Of a stretch of 64,000 nucleotides of DNA, positions 44,487-53,332 are shown one piece after another. This DNA is from Rippkaea orientalis PCC 8801 (GTDB taxonomy: Bacteria; Cyanobacteriota; Cyanobacteriia; Cyanobacteriales; Microcystaceae): the NCBI RefSeq assembly GCF_000021805.1, contig NC_011726.1:3070097-3134096 (forward strand), given 5' to 3'. Numbering within the stretch: position 1 is the stretch's first letter; each line of letters begins with the position of its first letter. The translations under genes were made by a program, and so were the position numbers. A model generated the notes under the pieces. It worked only from the letters and a program-made list of their open reading frames with translations. It did not search any database and had not been told where the DNA came from.

Positions 44487-45581
44487 TTAAAACTCTTCAG
44501 ATACCAATTGTTTCAACGTCTCCTCCATCACTTCGCTGGTTTGTCCGAGTACCGTAAACACTAATGCCTCTCGATAGACACGCTGGGCTGGATGAGAGAG
44601 AAAATTGGCTCCCCCACTTGATGCGATCACCGCCCCTTGACTACATCGACTCGCTAAATTAATTGCCCACCCGCGTAACTGTAACCGCTTTTCGTAGAGA
44701 ACCCGATCAGGAGACAAGGAGGCTAACATCCCTTGGGTACATTGCATCAATTCATTATGCAGAGAATCTAAGGCAGGTTGCAAGAAAGGTAGGGATTTTT
44801 GCTGACAAGCTTGTTCGAGAATATCTAAGCCCGCTTGGGCACATCCTAGGGCAAAAAACCCATGATGGAGGACATTTTTGCGATCGCTTTCTTGCACCGT
44901 TCCGGGTGGATGAAGCGAGACAAGGCGATCACAGGGTAAAAACCAGTCGGTGAGGGTAGCCTTTACCGTATTAGTGACACCCATTACCGCTAATTCCATG
45001 GGTTGACTAAAGTGTAATCCGGGTTCTTCTCGGAAGGGAATGATTCCATATAAGGCTTCTGAGGTGGGTAACGTCGCCCCGATGATAAATTCTTCAAAGA
45101 TATTCCATCCCGTGATCCAGGGGACTTCTCCAGTTAACAGATAGCCTCCTGTAACGGGGGTTGCTTGCATGAGGGGTTTCCCCTGACGGCGTAATTGGGA
45201 AAAGCCTACCCCAACGAGCATTTCTCCGGTGGCCATCAAGGGTAAGTAGGTTTGTTTGAGGGGGGTATTGGGACTGACAATGAGTTTAGCGATCGCTCCT
45301 TGGTGTTGGGTTTGTAAGAAGGCGAGAGCTCCTGAATACCGCGCTATGAGGATTTGAAAGCGACGATAGGTCAATTCTGAAGCTCCTTTGCCGCCCCATT
45401 GTTGAGGAATATTTAAGCCTAATAACCCGTGATCGCCCATTTTTTTGAAGCTTTGTTTGAGGGCTTCTGTGTCTTGATCGAGCAAGGCTGCTTGGGGGGC
45501 AACTTGTTGGATAAAATAGGTTTGTGCACTGCTGAGTAAACTTTCTTCTGTGTTGTTCTGAGGAGCTATTTTAGTTTGCAT
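44487..45581 (-). CDS. Acyl-CoA dehydrogenase family protein
   Basis: This 364-residue flavoprotein has the acyl-CoA dehydrogenase fold: N-terminal helices with DHGLLGLNIPQQWGGKGAS, the FAD/substrate region VGVGFSQLRRQGKP and WITGWNIFEEF, and the C-terminal helical domain with SRCSQGAVIASSGGANFLSHPAQRVYREA. It is somewhat short and lacks an obvious catalytic Glu in the usual place, so the substrate is unknown. It is 8 bp downstream of the MazG-like gene and probably cotranscribed with it and argF. Confidence 0.8.
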   Translation of the reverse strand: MQTKIAPQNNTEESLLSSAQTYFIQQVAPQAALLDQDTEALKQSFKKMGDHGLLGLNIPQQWGGKGASELTYRRFQILIARYSGALAFLQTQHQGAIAKLIVSPNTPLKQTYLPLMATGEMLVGVGFSQLRRQGKPLMQATPVTGGYLLTGEVPWITGWNIFEEFIIGATLPTSEALYGIIPFREEPGLHFSQPMELAVMGVTNTVKATLTDWFLPCDRLVSLHPPGTVQESDRKNVLHHGFFALGCAQAGLDILEQACQQKSLPFLQPALDSLHNELMQCTQGMLASLSPDRVLYEKRLQLRGWAINLASRCSQGAVIASSGGANFLSHPAQRVYREALVFTVLGQTSEVMEETLKQLVSEEF

Positions 45582-45589
45582 AGGTTGGA

Positions 45590-45922
45590 TTATTGCGCTT
45601 GAGTTTCAGTCCAAATCAGTTGAATCCGTTGGGTAAACCCCCCTCGTTCTTTTCGTCGTTGTTGTTGATAATTAATAACAGTCTCTCGGGAAATCTGATA
45701 GGCTATTAAGATATTATCAATAACTTCAAATAAGTCCCCTAATTCTTTTACTAAATTTTCGGGATCAGCCTCAATCACTTCTTGGGCTTCTTCGAGTAAT
45801 TTATGCTTCAATGCTTCTAAATATTCCTGTTCAGATAAGGTTCTAATTTCACAGAAATTCTCACTTTTAGCAATAATGTCTGGGATTTTATCCCTGACTA
45901 ATTTATGATGATATTGACGCAT
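45590..45922 (-). CDS. MazG/HisE-like nucleotide pyrophosphohydrolase
   Basis: This 110-residue all-helical protein opens YHHKLVRDKIPDIIAKS and has KLLEEAQEVIEADPENLVKELGDLFEVID, the E-x-x-E and E-x-x-D metal-binding pattern of MazG-type pyrophosphatases. The LVRDKIP opening is typical of the phosphoribosyl-ATP pyrophosphohydrolase-like single-domain group. It probably hydrolyses a nucleoside triphosphate. It is 19 bp downstream of argF and likely in the same operon. Confidence 0.85.
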   Translation of the reverse strand: MRQYHHKLVRDKIPDIIAKSENFCEIRTLSEQEYLEALKHKLLEEAQEVIEADPENLVKELGDLFEVIDNILIAYQISRETVINYQQQRRKERGGFTQRIQLIWTETQAQ

Positions 45923-45941
45923 TTTTCAGGGACTTGCTATA

Positions 45942-46865
45942 TTAACTATCAACTCCTAATAAACTAACCATCAATGCTTTTTGAGCGTGCATTCTATTTT
46001 CGGCTTGATCCCATACCCGTGACTGCTTTCCTTCAATCACTTCATCGGTAATTTCTTCCCCTCGATGGGCGGGTAAACAGTGTAACACAATCGCTTCTTG
46101 ATCAGCGTGATTCAGTAATTTTTGATTCACTTGATAGGGTTCAAATAAAGGGATTCTGGCTTCGGCGGATGATTCTTGTCCCATACTTGCCCAAACATCA
46201 GTATAAAGGACTTGTGACCCTTCTACAGCTTCTATGGGATTATCGGTTACTAATACTTGAAATCCTTCAACCCCAATTTCTTTGGCTTTGTCTAAAATGG
46301 CTTGATTGGGTTGATAATCTTTGGGGGTAGCAATATGAACATTCATTCCCATTAATGCTCCTCCTAAAATTAACGAATGGGCAACATTATTCCCATCTCC
46401 TAAGTAAGTAACTGTTATTCCAGAGAGGGTTCCAAAACACTCTTTGATGGTCATTAAATCGGCTAAAATTTGACAAGGATGTTCCCAATCAGTCAAGGCA
46501 TTAATAATTGGAATTTTGGCATATTTTGCAAACGTTTCTAAGTCTTCTTGTTGATAGGTGCGAATAGCGAGAATATCTAAATACCGATCTAAAACTCTTG
46601 CAGTATCAATCAGGGGTTCTCCCCTTCCCACTTGCGTAACACTGGGGTTCAAATCGATCACTTGACCCCCTAATTGATACATGGCTACACTAAAGGAGAC
46701 ACGAGTACGAGTAGACGCTTTAGAAAAGAGCAGTCCTAGGACTTTTTGACACACAGGCGATCGCTCTCCACTTTTGAGCAAAGCCCCTAATTCAAGTATT
46801 TCTGTCAATTCAGAAGCACTTAAATCAGCAATACCTAGAATATCTCGTCCTTTTAACGTATTCAT
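45942..46865 (-). CDS. argF: Ornithine carbamoyltransferase
   Basis: The preferred start is ATG 46865 (MNTLKGRDILGIADLS), with an alternative two codons upstream. The protein of 307 residues has the carbamoyl-phosphate motif SKASTRTRVSF, the HPCQILADL motif and the ornithine motif LHCLPAHRGEE. It catalyses carbamoyl phosphate plus ornithine to citrulline in arginine synthesis. Length is normal. It leads a three-gene minus-strand cluster. Confidence 0.97.
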   Translation of the reverse strand: MNTLKGRDILGIADLSASELTEILELGALLKSGERSPVCQKVLGLLFSKASTRTRVSFSVAMYQLGGQVIDLNPSVTQVGRGEPLIDTARVLDRYLDILAIRTYQQEDLETFAKYAKIPIINALTDWEHPCQILADLMTIKECFGTLSGITVTYLGDGNNVAHSLILGGALMGMNVHIATPKDYQPNQAILDKAKEIGVEGFQVLVTDNPIEAVEGSQVLYTDVWASMGQESSAEARIPLFEPYQVNQKLLNHADQEAIVLHCLPAHRGEEITDEVIEGKQSRVWDQAENRMHAQKALMVSLLGVDS

Positions 46866-46871
46866 ACTCAT

Positions 46872-47361
46872 CTTAACGTATAGATTATCGGTTTTTGGAG
46901 TCTCGCCCTGGTTTCCATGGGAAGGCTATCATTATATCGACTCCCTGAGCCTTGACTGATAATTTATAATCCCTAATTCATAATTCTTTAGCGATCAGTA
47001 CATTTGCATGGTAAATCTTGAGTTCTAATATTGACTATTGACAACTCCTGTCGCGGGATGCGAGGGATTCTTCCTTCATCGTTGAAAGAAGATTGACTAG
47101 AATAAGTACCTAAACATAATTAATGACAGAGTTTAATAGCCATTGAAAATGGCTGCATCCCTTTCCTGTTACCCGTTCCGGCGTTCCCTGTTCCCTCTCC
47201 TAACTGTGAAATTAATTTTGCACAACTATTTATAAGGAACGCCATTCTCAAACTTTACAAGCTACCCTAAAAAGAGTGGACTTAAGTTACAACGGATTCT
47301 TAAAAGGATTATCAAAAAGACCAAAATCTTCAATGCTTTTTTTGCAACCCTGATTATTATC
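46872..47361. other. Intergenic region between argF and queF
   Basis: There is no credible gene in about 490 bp. It includes short degenerate repeats of the type TTCCCTGTTCCC (about 47160-47205), common in cyanobacterial spacers, and AT-rich sequence upstream of argF where its promoter must lie. Nothing else was identified. Confidence 0.6.
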
Positions 47362-47790
47362 CTAATTTTCGCCTTTTCGATGACGAACTTCAATAACAGT
47401 ATGGACATTTCCCCTAGGGTTAAAATCGCCTTTTAAGGTCACTTCTAAAGGGTCACAAGCTGCCACAAAATCATCTAAAATTTGATTAATAGATTCCTCA
47501 TGGGAGATATAGCGATCGCGATAACGATTAATATATAATTTTAACGCCTTCAATTCCACAACCTTTTCATCAGGTATGTATGTTAAATACAGGGTAGCAA
47601 AATCAGGATAACCGGAAAAAGGACACTTACAAGTAAATTCCGGCAACGTAATATTAATATCATATCTCCGACCGATACGGGGATTAGGAAAAGTAATTAA
47701 TTCTCCTTCTTCAATAATTCGTTCTCCGTATTTCATAGTAGATGAATCGGACTCATGATTTGACGCTTCAGTATTAGTAACTTGACTCAT
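47362..47790 (-). CDS. queF: NADPH-dependent 7-cyano-7-deazaguanine reductase
   Basis: This 142-residue unimodular QueF has the active-site Cys in FTCKCPFSGYPDFATLYL and the substrate motif VVELKALKLYINRYRDRYISHEE. It reduces preQ0 to preQ1 in queuosine synthesis. Length is normal for the short type. No preQ1 riboswitch-like structure was recognised in the short upstream region. Confidence 0.96.
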   Translation of the reverse strand: MSQVTNTEASNHESDSSTMKYGERIIEEGELITFPNPRIGRRYDINITLPEFTCKCPFSGYPDFATLYLTYIPDEKVVELKALKLYINRYRDRYISHEESINQILDDFVAACDPLEVTLKGDFNPRGNVHTVIEVRHRKGEN

Positions 47791-47913
47791 AATAAAAATC
47801 CTTACACAATAAAACTATCTTGGTTAATTGTAACTCACAATCTGAATCATTCTAACTTTCCCCCTCCTTTGGAGAAGGCAAAAGGCAAAAGGTAAAAGGT
47901 AGAATTTAATCAT

Positions 47914-48032
47914 TTACCTGGGATTAGAACAAGGATAAGCCTCTAAAATTTCTTGAGGAGTACGTCCAGCACCCATTAAACCAAACACTGTACCGACGGT
48001 TACTCTCATCCTTCTAATACAAGGTTTGCCAC
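47914..48032 (-). pseudogene. DUF433 antitoxin-like fragment
   Basis: About 38 residues match the DUF433 pattern GKPCIRRMRVTVGTVFGLMGAGRTPQEILEAYP. Upstream sequence in the same frame is not DUF433 but belongs to the IS200/IS605-type region, and the end CSNPR is short. The gene has lost both ends, probably by the IS event next to it. Confidence 0.65.
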
Positions 48033-48250
48033 CTGACGGGGTGAGGATGCCTAGTTTGATGTTAATGATTTTCAGGAATGGAAGTCTGGGTAACTGGTCT
48101 TCAGAATCTAAGACTAAATGCTTGGGCATTATGGTCTTAGCTAATCCGCCGAGAAGCCCCGCGCTCTCCCGATAGGGGAGCGTCGGGGACGGTGGCTGAA
48201 ATTTTGCCGTACGACGGCAAAATCGCCACCTCATGAAAGGCGGGCAAGAT

Positions 48251-48421
48251 CTATGCTTTTTCCTTACCCTGTGACTGAACATACTTCTTAAGAACTTCAA
48301 CCGTTACCCCGCCACAAAACGCAATAAAATAAGATTCATTCCAAAAAACATGACGACGCTCATAAGAATAAGGCAAGCTTTCAGCAAACTCTTTTCTAAT
48401 TAAACGACTGGTTACACCAAG
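48251..48421 (-). pseudogene. TnpA (Y1 transposase) C-terminal fragment
   Basis: The frame encodes GVTSRLIRKEFAESLPYS, then HVFWNESYFIAFCGGVTVEVLKKYVQSQ. This is the C-terminal part of IS200-type TnpA with the catalytic tyrosine helix (KKYVQ). The N-terminal HUH-containing part is missing; an in-frame stop lies just upstream. The transposase is therefore non-functional here and tnpB cannot be mobilised without help in trans. Confidence 0.8.
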
Positions 48422-48435
48422 TTATAATAGCTAAC

Positions 48436-49623
48436 ATGAGACTAACATACATTGACCGATTGCGACCCACCAAAAATCAGCAAGCTATTATCGAAAATTG
48501 CCTTGGGCTTTTAAAGTGCCAATACAATTATCGATTAGCAGAACGTTTTAATTGGTGGGAACAAAATCGTAGTCCTGTAAATAGTTGTCCGTTAATTTGT
48601 CATCTTCCTGAATTAAAAGATAAACCAAGTTATTATCAGCAAAAAGCTGATTTACTGGAAACTAAAGAATTATTTCCTGAATACAAAACAATTCATTCTC
48701 AAGTTTTACAAGATTGCATAAAACGAGTTGAATTGGCTTTTTCAAGATTCTTGAAAGGGGATAAAGATGGTAAGCGTTCAGGTCGTCCACGGTTTAAAAG
48801 TTGGCGACGCTATCGCTCTTTTACTTATCCTCAAATGAAACAGGATTGTTTTGAGGGAAATCGGATTAATTTACCAAAAATAGGTAAAGTCAAAGTCATT
48901 TTACATAGACCTATTCCCGATGGCTTTAAGATAAAAACAGCACAAATTATCAGAAAAGCTGATGGTTATTATGTAGCTTTAAGTCTAGAAGATAAAACAG
49001 TTCCTAATTTTACTCCCGATATCAAACCTAGCCTGAAAAATACCCTAGGTATTGATATGGGTTTAAAAGATTTCTTGGTTGATGATACTGGGTCAACTAT
49101 TCCTATCCCTCAATACTATCGCCAGTCTCAATCTCGATTAAGAACTATTCAAAAACAAGTTTCTCGAAGACAAAAAGGAAGTAATCGATGGAAAAAAGCA
49201 GTAGCCAAACTAGGGAAACAACACAAAAAGGTTGTTGATAAACGTCAAGATTTTCATCATAAAAAAGCTAATTATTTGTTAACCAAAGCCGAGGTAATAG
49301 CCCATGAAGACTTAAATATTCATGAAGACTTAAATATTAAAGGTTTGGCAAGAACTCGACTAGCAAAAAGTATCAATGATGCTGCTTGGGCAAATTTTCT
49401 TAATATATTGACATTCAAAGCTGAAAAAGCTGGTTTGTTAACAGTTAAGGTAAATCCTAGAGGCACGACAATTGATTGCTCTAGTTGTGGTCAAGCTATT
49501 CCTAAAACCCTTAAAGATCGCTGGCATTGCTGTTGTCATTGTGGGCTTTTGTTGCCCCGTGATTGGAATGCCGCAATCAATATAAAATACAGAGCGGTAG
49601 GGCATTCCGTTCACGTCCCCTGA
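48436..49623 (+). CDS. tnpB: TnpB RNA-guided nuclease with a duplicated RuvC-II segment
   Basis: This 395-residue protein starts MRLTYIDRLRPTKNQQAI. Its RuvC motifs are LGIDMGLKDFLV (Asp about 206), VIAHEDLNI (Glu near residue 291) and RDWNAAINI (Asp near 380), with the zinc ribbon CSSCGQAIPKTLKDRWHCCCHCG. An 18-bp tandem duplication (49303-49320 and 49321-49338) doubles the residues HEDLNI, placing two copies of the catalytic Glu segment in tandem. Other motifs are complete. It lies next to a truncated tnpA. Whether the extra six residues permit cutting is open. Confidence 0.88.
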   Translation: MRLTYIDRLRPTKNQQAIIENCLGLLKCQYNYRLAERFNWWEQNRSPVNSCPLICHLPELKDKPSYYQQKADLLETKELFPEYKTIHSQVLQDCIKRVELAFSRFLKGDKDGKRSGRPRFKSWRRYRSFTYPQMKQDCFEGNRINLPKIGKVKVILHRPIPDGFKIKTAQIIRKADGYYVALSLEDKTVPNFTPDIKPSLKNTLGIDMGLKDFLVDDTGSTIPIPQYYRQSQSRLRTIQKQVSRRQKGSNRWKKAVAKLGKQHKKVVDKRQDFHHKKANYLLTKAEVIAHEDLNIHEDLNIKGLARTRLAKSINDAAWANFLNILTFKAEKAGLLTVKVNPRGTTIDCSSCGQAIPKTLKDRWHCCCHCGLLLPRDWNAAINIKYRAVGHSVHVP

Positions 49624-49624
49624 A

Positions 49625-49838
49625 ATTATGCCGTGCGACGGCATAATCGGGGACTCCTTAAAAGCTCAGGAAATGTTCTGGCGTTGGCCGGGAGTCACTG
49701 AGAAGCCCGCAGCATACCGCCCAAGCGGTTGCTGTCGGGAGTATGTCACAGTTTCAACACTAAGGTTTCTGGACGAGGAGACAGAGGGGAGTTATCATTA
49801 TCAAATAGGTTTAACTGCTTCATCGAAAAAGGTTAAAT
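49625..49838 (+). other. Right end of the IS605-type element, probable TnpB guide RNA region
   Basis: The sequence holds the palindrome at 49625-49647 and a long stem-loop at 49706-49739 ending GTCGGGAGTATGTCAC. In IS200/IS605 elements the TnpB omega/reRNA spans the 3' end of tnpB and this right end, with the guide just beyond. Following this, the guide would start near 49748, but its exact end cannot be fixed. The remaining 80 bp up to the next gene hold nothing else recognised. Confidence 0.5.
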
Positions 49839-50264
49839 ATGGCTAATACTAATGTTACTAAAGGAAGTTGCTTGTGTGGAGTCATAACTCTGTCCACAAC
49901 CAGCATGAGTCATCACATTGGAGCCTGTCATTGTACCATGTGTCGCAAGTGGGGAGGCGGTGCTTTATTAGTGGTTGAATGTGAAAGCGATGTTAAATTT
50001 ACTGGAGAAGAAAATATCGCAGTGTATCAATCGTCAGAATGGGCTGAGCGGGGATTTTGTCAAAGATGTGGGAGTCATCTCTTTTACAGATTGAAAGAAA
50101 ATAATCACTATTACATTCCCGTGGGACTTTTTGAGCATAGTGAAGGACTGGTTTTTGACCATCAGGTTTTTATTGACGAGAAACCCGAATATTACTCTTT
50201 TGCGAATCAAACCAAGAACCTGACGGGAGCAGAACTCTTTGCTCAGTTAACATCGGCTGAATAA
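49839..50264 (+). CDS. GFA (glutathione-dependent formaldehyde-activating) family protein
   Basis: This 141-residue zinc protein has the GFA cysteines: GSCLCGVI, ACHCTMCRKWGGG and FCQRCGSHLFYR. The family name comes from Gfa of Paracoccus, but most members have unknown activity. Length is typical. It is monocistronic between the IS605 remnant and a CAP fragment. Confidence 0.9.
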   Translation: MANTNVTKGSCLCGVITLSTTSMSHHIGACHCTMCRKWGGGALLVVECESDVKFTGEENIAVYQSSEWAERGFCQRCGSHLFYRLKENNHYYIPVGLFEHSEGLVFDHQVFIDEKPEYYSFANQTKNLTGAELFAQLTSAE

Positions 50265-50277
50265 TAAAACTCCTTGA

Positions 50278-50457
50278 TTTAACCCTAATAACATTAGTTT
50301 TGCTGGTAATTGCTCTGATTTTGGTCATTATACTGAAATCGTTCGGAAGAATACCAAAAAAGTCGGCTGTGCTATATCAAAAGCGGATGGTAATGATATT
50401 TTAGTTTGTCGTTATAGTCCTCAAGGTAATATTTGGTCAACCTATTTATTAATTTAA
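50278..50457 (+). pseudogene. C-terminal fragment of a CAP (SCP/PR1-like) domain gene
   Basis: The frame reads [20 protein letters not shown], then [20 protein letters not shown] before TAA (50455-50457). These are the CAP signature motifs HYTQ-x-V-W and VGC with CxYxPxGN. Only about 59 codons remain, with no start codon and a stop (TGA, 50275-50277) immediately upstream in frame. The rest of the gene is missing. Confidence 0.75.
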
Positions 50458-50464
50458 GATGGGA

Positions 50465-50920
50465 TTAAGCCGTCTTTAAAAACTCCTCAAAATTGGCAAT
50501 CGTCATAAAATTAAGATAACGTTGACTCATTTCAGGGGATAAACATTCGATTAATAGATGATTTTCTACCCAAACCTCCGTTAAATCAAACGGACCGCGA
50601 TCACAATAGCGTACTAACCACCCTTCTCGTTGGGCAATCGCTTCAATTTCAACTGGACTCAGAGGGGTCGTCACGGCGATGTGAGTCGCACTAAAACGAG
50701 ATGGTGTAGGATTGACCTGAGAAATTACCTCTGTTTCTCCTGGAATCAGTTCAAGTCCGATCGGTTCAATTTCGATGGCTGTCCCATAATCGTCTCCAGT
50801 TACAACGATATAGGAGTCGGGAAAAACCGGAAAAGGAAATACTCGTCCTTGTAAGATTTCAGCCAGAACTTGACCCACATGAGACGGATTATGTACGGCA
50901 ATGGATAAATGATGCAACAT
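50465..50920 (-). CDS. VOC/glyoxalase-like hypothetical protein
   Basis: This 151-residue protein begins MLHHLSIAVHNPSHVGQVL, resembling the first beta-alpha unit of vicinal-oxygen-chelate folds. It has a second similar unit at THIAVTTPLSPVEIEAIA and a late GPFDLTEVWVENHLLIECLSP. Metal-binding His and Glu positions are plausible but not certain. No function is known; it stands alone. The last 7 bases of a CAP fragment lie next to its 3' end. Confidence 0.55.
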   Translation of the reverse strand: MLHHLSIAVHNPSHVGQVLAEILQGRVFPFPVFPDSYIVVTGDDYGTAIEIEPIGLELIPGETEVISQVNPTPSRFSATHIAVTTPLSPVEIEAIAQREGWLVRYCDRGPFDLTEVWVENHLLIECLSPEMSQRYLNFMTIANFEEFLKTA

Positions 50921-51152
50921 ACTACAAACTCCTTAAAGGTTTAGCTATCAAGATTATTCAACTAAAACCTACATTGGACTTCCGACTCATTACGGAAAAA
51001 TCATAAGTTGGGAAAAGATTAAAATTGATAACCTTGTTCTATCCAATAGAACCAATCAGCGATCGCTAATTACTTTACTCCCATTAGATAAGGATTTTAG
51101 CCATCGCTTCTCCTATCAACTTTTCTTGGTGCAAGAGGTGAGCAATCTCTCG

Positions 51153-51575
51153 TTACTCTTTAGTCGCAGCGATCGCTAATTTAGCCCCTGGAACTTGACG
51201 CAAGATATCCATGACTTTGACGACGCGACCATGATCGACCTGTTGATCGGCATTGATAATGACTAATCCTTCCTGTTGTTGCCCAATTAACGCCCCAACT
51301 GTGCTTTTTAGGCTGTCAACTTGAATCGGTTGACGATCCAAAAAGACATCTCCGTCGGATTCAATGGTGACATTAATTTGCTTGGTTTGTTGGGGTTGGG
51401 CAGTTTTCGCTGAGGGTAAATTGACCGGTAATCCCGCAGAACGGGTTAAAGATAAGGTAGAGATAATAACATAGGCCAAAATTGAAAAAATAATATCAAT
51501 CATCGGCACAATATCAATTTGTCCAGGTGGTTCCATCTCATCGGGTAGTCGCATAGGTTTTTTCTCCTTTCTCAT
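51153..51575 (-). CDS. exbD: ExbD/TolR-type biopolymer transport protein
   Basis: This protein of about 140 residues (or 133 if ATG 51554 is used) has one N-terminal membrane segment containing the essential Asp (IDIVPMIDIIFSILAYVII). The periplasmic domain includes DGDVFLDRQPI, GLVIINADQQVDHGRVVKVMDIL and PGAKLAIAA. With ExbB it forms a proton-driven motor for TonB-dependent outer membrane transport. It overlaps exbB by 17-38 bp depending on the start. No tonB is seen nearby. Confidence 0.9.
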   Translation of the reverse strand: MRKEKKPMRLPDEMEPPGQIDIVPMIDIIFSILAYVIISTLSLTRSAGLPVNLPSAKTAQPQQTKQINVTIESDGDVFLDRQPIQVDSLKSTVGALIGQQQEGLVIINADQQVDHGRVVKVMDILRQVPGAKLAIAATKE

Positions 51576-52191
51576 AAAAACGACGATACAGCAGTTCTAA
51601 TTGACCAGCGTATTCTTGAATTAACGCTAATTGTCTTAAATAAAAAGAACGGAAGGAATTAGCGAATAAAAGAATAGAAATGGCGACGACTAGCCCCATT
51701 ACCGTAGAAATCAACGCTTCGGAGATACCACCTGTGACCCTAGTAGCATTGGTTCCACCGACATTTCCAATATCTAAGGCAGCAAAAGATTGCATTAATC
51801 CCAAAATTGTCCCTAATAATCCTAATAACGGAGAAACGGTAATAACCGTTTGAAATAGGGTATTAAATCGTTTAAACAACGGCAATTCGGCTTGAGTAGC
51901 TGTTTCTAAGGCGAGACGAAATTCTGTTGGGCTGGCATCGGGTAAATCTAAGGCCTCTAGAAAAATGCGACAAACGGGTAAATCGGCATTTTGTTTGAGT
52001 TTGGTGATCGCTGCTGCCACTTGATCAGCCCGATAAAGTTTAAGGGCAGTAGTCACAACTTTATGTTGACGGGACTTAATGCGATACCAAAAGATGGCGC
52101 GTTCAATAATTAGGGCTACCCCCAATAACGAAAACCCCAGTAAAGGCCAGGCTACTGCACCACCAGCAAGGAAAAACTCTGTAATAGACAT
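51538..52191 (-). CDS. exbB: ExbB/TolQ/MotA-type proton channel protein
   Basis: This 217-residue protein has three membrane segments (VAWPLLGFSLLGVALIIERAI; VITVSPLLGLLGTILGLMQSF; ALISTVMGLVVAISILLFANSF). The motifs SPLLGLLGTILGLM and ALISTVMGLVVAI are typical of ExbB, and the long cytoplasmic loop is present. It forms the pentameric channel with ExbD. The 315 bp upstream to the thioesterase gene hold no recognised gene or motif beyond its promoter. Confidence 0.92.
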   Translation of the reverse strand: MSITEFFLAGGAVAWPLLGFSLLGVALIIERAIFWYRIKSRQHKVVTTALKLYRADQVAAAITKLKQNADLPVCRIFLEALDLPDASPTEFRLALETATQAELPLFKRFNTLFQTVITVSPLLGLLGTILGLMQSFAALDIGNVGGTNATRVTGGISEALISTVMGLVVAISILLFANSFRSFYLRQLALIQEYAGQLELLYRRFYEKGEKTYATTR

Positions 52192-52506
52192 TGGGCAAGG
52201 AATAGAAGTAATTGAGAAAAGTTATCAATTTAGGTTATACTAAAACTACTCAAGTTTTGCAAGTATTCTCAATAATTTTTTTCTTAAGGTTTTTATATAT
52301 CAGCTTAATATCGAGAAAATAAGGTGATTTTGCTGATTAATTAGCTTTAAAGAGTATGGTATTAGCCTTACTTATTCATCAACTGGTTAACTTAAATGAT
52401 AATCTATAGCAAAAATAACTAAAGATTGAGATCAACAGAATGAACATAATTGAAATAGATTCTTGAAAGCCAGTACTGTACAATTTATGACTAAGTACAG
52501 GACGAT

Positions 52507-53262
52507 TTATTTTGTGCACTGACTTAAATACTTAGCAATTTCATTTAAAATAGCAGATTCTTCTGAATGAATAAAAAAGTGATCTCCTTGTAACATTTTC
52601 AAGGAAAAAGATTGACTTGTTTGTTGCTCCCAAGCTTGTAATTCTTGTTGATTTGCTTCAGGATCATTGAGTCCTCCAAAGGCAATGATAGGGCAATTCA
52701 AAAGCGTTTTTTTGTCATAAATATAGGTTTCTAAAATGCTAAAATCCGCTCTTAAAATAGGGATTAAAAGCTGCATTAATTCGTCATCTTGTAAAACAGA
52801 GGGAGGAGTTCCATTGAGATTATGAATGGCTTCAATAAATAGGGATTCAGGTAAGGCATGAATCGGGGGATCAGGGTCAGGAATTTGGGGGGCACGATAA
52901 CCTGAAATAAACAGATAAATCGGAGATAATCCATATAATTTAAGTAATTGATGGGCAACTTCAAAACTAACTAATGACCCCATACTATGACCAAAAAAGG
53001 CAAAAGGCTTATCTGAATAAGGTAATAAATAAGGAGTCATAATTTCAACTAAAGTGGTGAGTTTTGTAATGGGTTTTTCGTTAATTCTTGCTTCGCGTCC
53101 CGGTAATTTAATAGCACAGACTTCAATCATTTTGGGTAATTGATTCGGCCAATTCCGAAAAATTCGTGCTCCAGTTCCCGCATAGGGAAAACAAAATAAA
53201 CGTAATTTCGCTGAAGGGTTAGGTTGAGGACAATAAATCCAAGGATTTGTTGGTGACTTCAT
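52507..53262 (-). CDS. Type II thioesterase (GrsT-like)
   Basis: This 251-residue alpha/beta hydrolase has the start LRLFCFPYAGTGARIFRNWP, the nucleophile elbow FAFFGHSMGSLVSFEVAHQL (Ser), an Asp in ILRADFSILETY and the His in GDHFFIHSEE. It is the proofreading thioesterase that releases misprimed acyl groups from carrier proteins in PKS/NRPS assembly. It lies with an MFS gene on the minus strand, divergent from the PKS genes, and so probably belongs to the same cluster. Confidence 0.92.
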   Translation of the reverse strand: MKSPTNPWIYCPQPNPSAKLRLFCFPYAGTGARIFRNWPNQLPKMIEVCAIKLPGREARINEKPITKLTTLVEIMTPYLLPYSDKPFAFFGHSMGSLVSFEVAHQLLKLYGLSPIYLFISGYRAPQIPDPDPPIHALPESLFIEAIHNLNGTPPSVLQDDELMQLLIPILRADFSILETYIYDKKTLLNCPIIAFGGLNDPEANQQELQAWEQQTSQSFSLKMLQGDHFFIHSEESAILNEIAKYLSQCTK

Positions 53263-53332
53263 CTGTATTGATGTTAAATTTGAAGATTATTTGAGTTTAA
53301 CCTGATGTATAGCAAACCTCTACAACTCATAA

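Larger units (their letters stand above)
48157..49739 (+). mobile_element. IS200/IS605-family element, remnant with tnpA fragment and tnpB
   Basis: The element contains a minus-strand tnpA 3' fragment (48251-48421) and a plus-strand tnpB (48436-49623), divergently arranged. Imperfect palindromes lie at both sides: ATTTTGCCGTACGACGGCAAAAT (48201-48223) on the left and its close copy (49625-49647) on the right. Strong hairpins lie at 48157-48188 (CCCCGCGCTCTCCC/GGGGAGCGTCGGGG) and 49706-49739 (CCCGCAGCATACCGC/GCGGTTGCTGTCGGG). The two outer hairpins share the lead GAGAAGCCC in the same direction, so the left one may belong to a second truncated element. No terminal inverted repeats or duplications are expected for this family. 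Confidence 0.75.

Noticed and set aside
47791-47913. PreQ1 riboswitch upstream of queF
   Set aside because: The short upstream region shows no recognisable pseudoknot or A-rich tail pattern.
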